A DNA stretch of 6,051 nt from Nitriliruptorales bacterium (GTDB lineage: Bacteria; Actinomycetota; Nitriliruptoria; Euzebyales; Egibacteraceae), in contig SKPY01000097.1 of assembly GCA_007119305.1 (NCBI GenBank), positions 1 to 6,051 of the forward strand, written 5' to 3'. Under the pieces are notes generated by a model. The model ran no database searches, was not told the DNA's origin, and was given only the letters and a program-made list of their open reading frames with translations. The translations under genes and the position numbers were made by a program. The stretch's first letter is position 1. Every line of letters starts with the position of its first letter. Positions 4,821 through 6,051 of the stretch are shown piece by piece.

Positions 4821-5789
4821 CTAGAAGTCCGCCGCCTCGGCGAGGGTGGCGTCGCAGACCGCGAGCTGGCCCCCGAGCGCCACGACCCGTTCGGGGTTGA
4901 GCCGTTCGATCTCCGCCTGCACGACAGGCGGTACGCCGCTGCAGCTCGGCACGAGCAGGACCGGTCCGTCCGTGAGCGACTTCGCGGCGAGGGCGTCGGC
5001 GAAGACGTTCGCGCGCGACAGGTAGACGGCGGGTGCCCCGTCGGGGTAGGCGCGCTTGGAGATCTCCACGGCCGTCTCGATGCGGGTCTCGCCCGCGATC
5101 CGGTCGGTGGCGCGCACCGCCAGGTCGTCGATGGTCTGCACTGCGAGCCCGAGGGTGTCCTCGTCCAGCTGGCCGATCGCGTAGACCACGAGCAGGGCGC
5201 CCTCGCGTACGTCGAGGTCGGCCGGCCCGAGCACCACCGTGTCCGTGCCAGCCGCCACCACATCGGCCTCGTAGGTGTCTGCGGGCAGGTCGATCGTGCC
5301 CTGCGCGCCGTTGGGGACGCCTGTGAAGATCGGGCTGCCTGCGGCGCGGATGTCGACCTCGGGGGCGTCGGCGGCGTGCCGGACCGTCAGCCGGCCAGTG
5401 CCGGGCGCCAGGACGCTCGTGTCCTCGACGAACGCCGAGAGGGTCAACGCGCCGGCGTCGTCGTAGTGGGCGACGAGCGACACGGTCTCGTGAGCGGGGA
5501 TGTCGACCGCGCCGGTCAGGGCGGGCTCGGCGTCAGCAGGGGCTCCGGCTGCGCGCAGATCGATGGTGTACGAGCCGGCGGGCAGGGCGAGCGGACCACG
5601 CACTTCCGCGGGCTGGAAGTCCGCCAGCGCGGCGACGGGCTCGCCGTCGACGTACACGTCGACCGGGACTCCCGGGACTCCGTGGACGACGTAGACGTCC
5701 GCGTCGTCGCCGGAGGCCGTGGCGGAGGCGACCGCCACGAGCGAGACGAGCAGGACGAGCAGGACGGACACTGCAAGACGTAGGCGCAT
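4821..5789 (-). CDS. Exported DUF4397 protein with C-terminal cell wall-binding repeat 2
   Basis: A 322-residue secreted or surface protein. Residues 1-26 form a Sec signal peptide: basic MRLR, a hydrophobic core (LAVSVLLVLLVSLVAVA), and cleavage likely after an Ala near 23-26. Two DUF4397 beta-rich modules follow: about 30-120 (VYVVHGVPGVPVDVYVDGEP...LPAGSYTIDL) and about 132-220 (LTVRHAADAPEVDIRAAG...LPADTYEADV). The C-terminus (about 226-322) is one cell wall-binding repeat 2 module (PF04122): RIAGETRIETAVEISKRAYP, VYLSRANVFADALAAKSL, GPVLLVP and RVVALGG. Many CWB2 proteins carry three repeats; this has one. Cys283 and Cys312 could form a disulfide outside the cell. ATG 5787-5789 is chosen because AAAGGGA lies about six bases upstream and the signal peptide starts there; longer in-frame starts would overlap the DAHP synthase gene. 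Role unknown, presumably cell-envelope attached. Confidence 0.9.
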   Translation of the reverse strand: MRLRLAVSVLLVLLVSLVAVASATASGDDADVYVVHGVPGVPVDVYVDGEPVAALADFQPAEVRGPLALPAGSYTIDLRAAGAPADAEPALTGAVDIPAHETVSLVAHYDDAGALTLSAFVEDTSVLAPGTGRLTVRHAADAPEVDIRAAGSPIFTGVPNGAQGTIDLPADTYEADVVAAGTDTVVLGPADLDVREGALLVVYAIGQLDEDTLGLAVQTIDDLAVRATDRIAGETRIETAVEISKRAYPDGAPAVYLSRANVFADALAAKSLTDGPVLLVPSCSGVPPVVQAEIERLNPERVVALGGQLAVCDATLAEAADF

Positions 5790-5865
5790 CGAGGTTCCCT
5801 TTCGTCGGTGGGGTTGTGCCACTCCCTCTTCCGACGCAGGGCGAGGTTCGGATGCACCTTTCTCG

Positions 5866-5885
5866 GGGCGGATCTGGGACCGCCC
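5866..5885 (-). terminator. Possible terminator after DAHP synthase
   Basis: GGGCGG (5866-5871) and CCGCCC (5880-5885) form a perfect 6-bp stem with an 8-nt loop, 11 nt past the DAHP synthase stop codon. There is no T-tract, so this is a weak call. The 5790-5896 interval otherwise holds only the ribosome binding site of the surface-protein gene and presumably its promoter, which I cannot identify. Confidence 0.4.
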
Positions 5886-5896
5886 GCGTGTGCCAG

Positions 5897-6051
5897 CTAG
5901 TCGCGGAGCATCTCCGCGACGAGGAAGGCAAGCTCGAGGGCCTGCTGGTTGTTCAGCCGCGGGTCGCAGGCCGTCTCGTAGCGGTAGCCGAGGTCGAGGT
6001 CGGCGATCTCCTGCGCGCCGCCGAGGCACTCGGTGACGTCCTCGCCGGTCA
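5897..6051 (-). CDS. Class II DAHP synthase (3-deoxy-7-phosphoheptulonate synthase), C-terminal end
   Basis: The last 50 codons and TAG stop of a gene entering from the right edge. The translation contains EDVTECLGGAQEIADLDL, then RYETACDPRLNNQQALELAF and LVAEMLRD at the very end, the near-invariant C-terminus of actinobacterial class II DAHP synthases such as M. tuberculosis AroG. The enzyme condenses phosphoenolpyruvate and erythrose 4-phosphate in the first step of the shikimate pathway in the cytoplasm. In the M. tuberculosis enzyme the Cys-Asp of 'TACDP' corresponds to Cys440 (redox pair with Cys87) and metal ligand Asp441; both are conserved here. The remaining roughly 400 residues lie outside the window. 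Most likely a housekeeping gene; regulation cannot be seen. Confidence 0.93.
   Translation of the reverse strand, partial: TGEDVTECLGGAQEIADLDLGYRYETACDPRLNNQQALELAFLVAEMLRD

Noticed and set aside
4782..5783. 333-residue open frame on the plus strand
   Set aside because: Antisense shadow of the DUF4397/CWB2 gene, which has a signal peptide, ribosome binding site and recognisable domains on the other strand.
5790..6029. 80-residue N-terminal extension of the surface protein (start at 6029)
   Set aside because: It would overlap the DAHP synthase C-terminus in another frame and bury the signal peptide inside the protein. ATG 5789 has its own ribosome binding site.
1..6051. CRISPR array, tRNA, rRNA or intact insertion sequence
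   Set aside because: No regularly spaced repeats, tRNA-like cloverleaf or CCA ends, rRNA motifs or transposase sequence were seen on either strand.

Overview
High-GC DNA whose proteins point to a deep-branching actinobacterium. The clues are a DUF222/HNH ('13E12'-type) remnant, an exported DUF4397 protein ending in a cell-wall-binding repeat 2 module, and the C-terminus of an actinobacterial-type class II DAHP synthase. A lineage such as Nitriliruptoria (Nitriliruptor, Egibacter, Euzebya) would fit, but this is inference from gene content, not a demonstrated assignment.

Left third (about 1-1350, minus strand): accessory DNA. A broken DUF222/HNH gene runs off the left edge and has a 48-nt near-palindrome in its upstream region. 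Beyond it lies a compact toxin-antitoxin operon read leftward: an RHH antitoxin, an overlapping MazF/PemK-like toxin, and an unrecognised 80-residue protein 30 nt further on with a good ribosome binding site. A perfect 8-bp inverted repeat with a 6-nt spacer sits just upstream of the antitoxin and is the likely autoregulatory operator.

Middle (about 1398-2970, plus strand): a stretch of decayed gene fragments. In order these are about 40 codons of an MDR alcohol dehydrogenase with a one-base insertion, the DGPF core of a YCII-related protein, the C-terminal (TPR-like) half of an ECF42-type sigma factor with a later frameshift, a 75-bp segment bounded by 12-bp inverted repeats, and the nucleophile-elbow part of an alpha/beta hydrolase. 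DGPF and ECF42 genes are normally adjacent, so their junction looks like a deletion scar that joined the two.

Right half (2973-6051): intact, chromosomal-looking genes. An M20 metallopeptidase and a two-ACT-domain protein lie in tandem on the plus strand. A strong 14-bp-stem hairpin separates them from a convergent exported DUF4397/CWB2 surface protein, and the last 50 codons of class II DAHP synthase (shikimate pathway) enter from the right edge on the minus strand.

No tRNA, rRNA, CRISPR array or intact transposase was seen. The window looks like the edge of an accessory or decaying region beside a conserved one. The least explained parts are the third gene of the toxin-antitoxin operon, the palindrome near the DUF222 remnant, and the collapsed DGPF-ECF42 pair.
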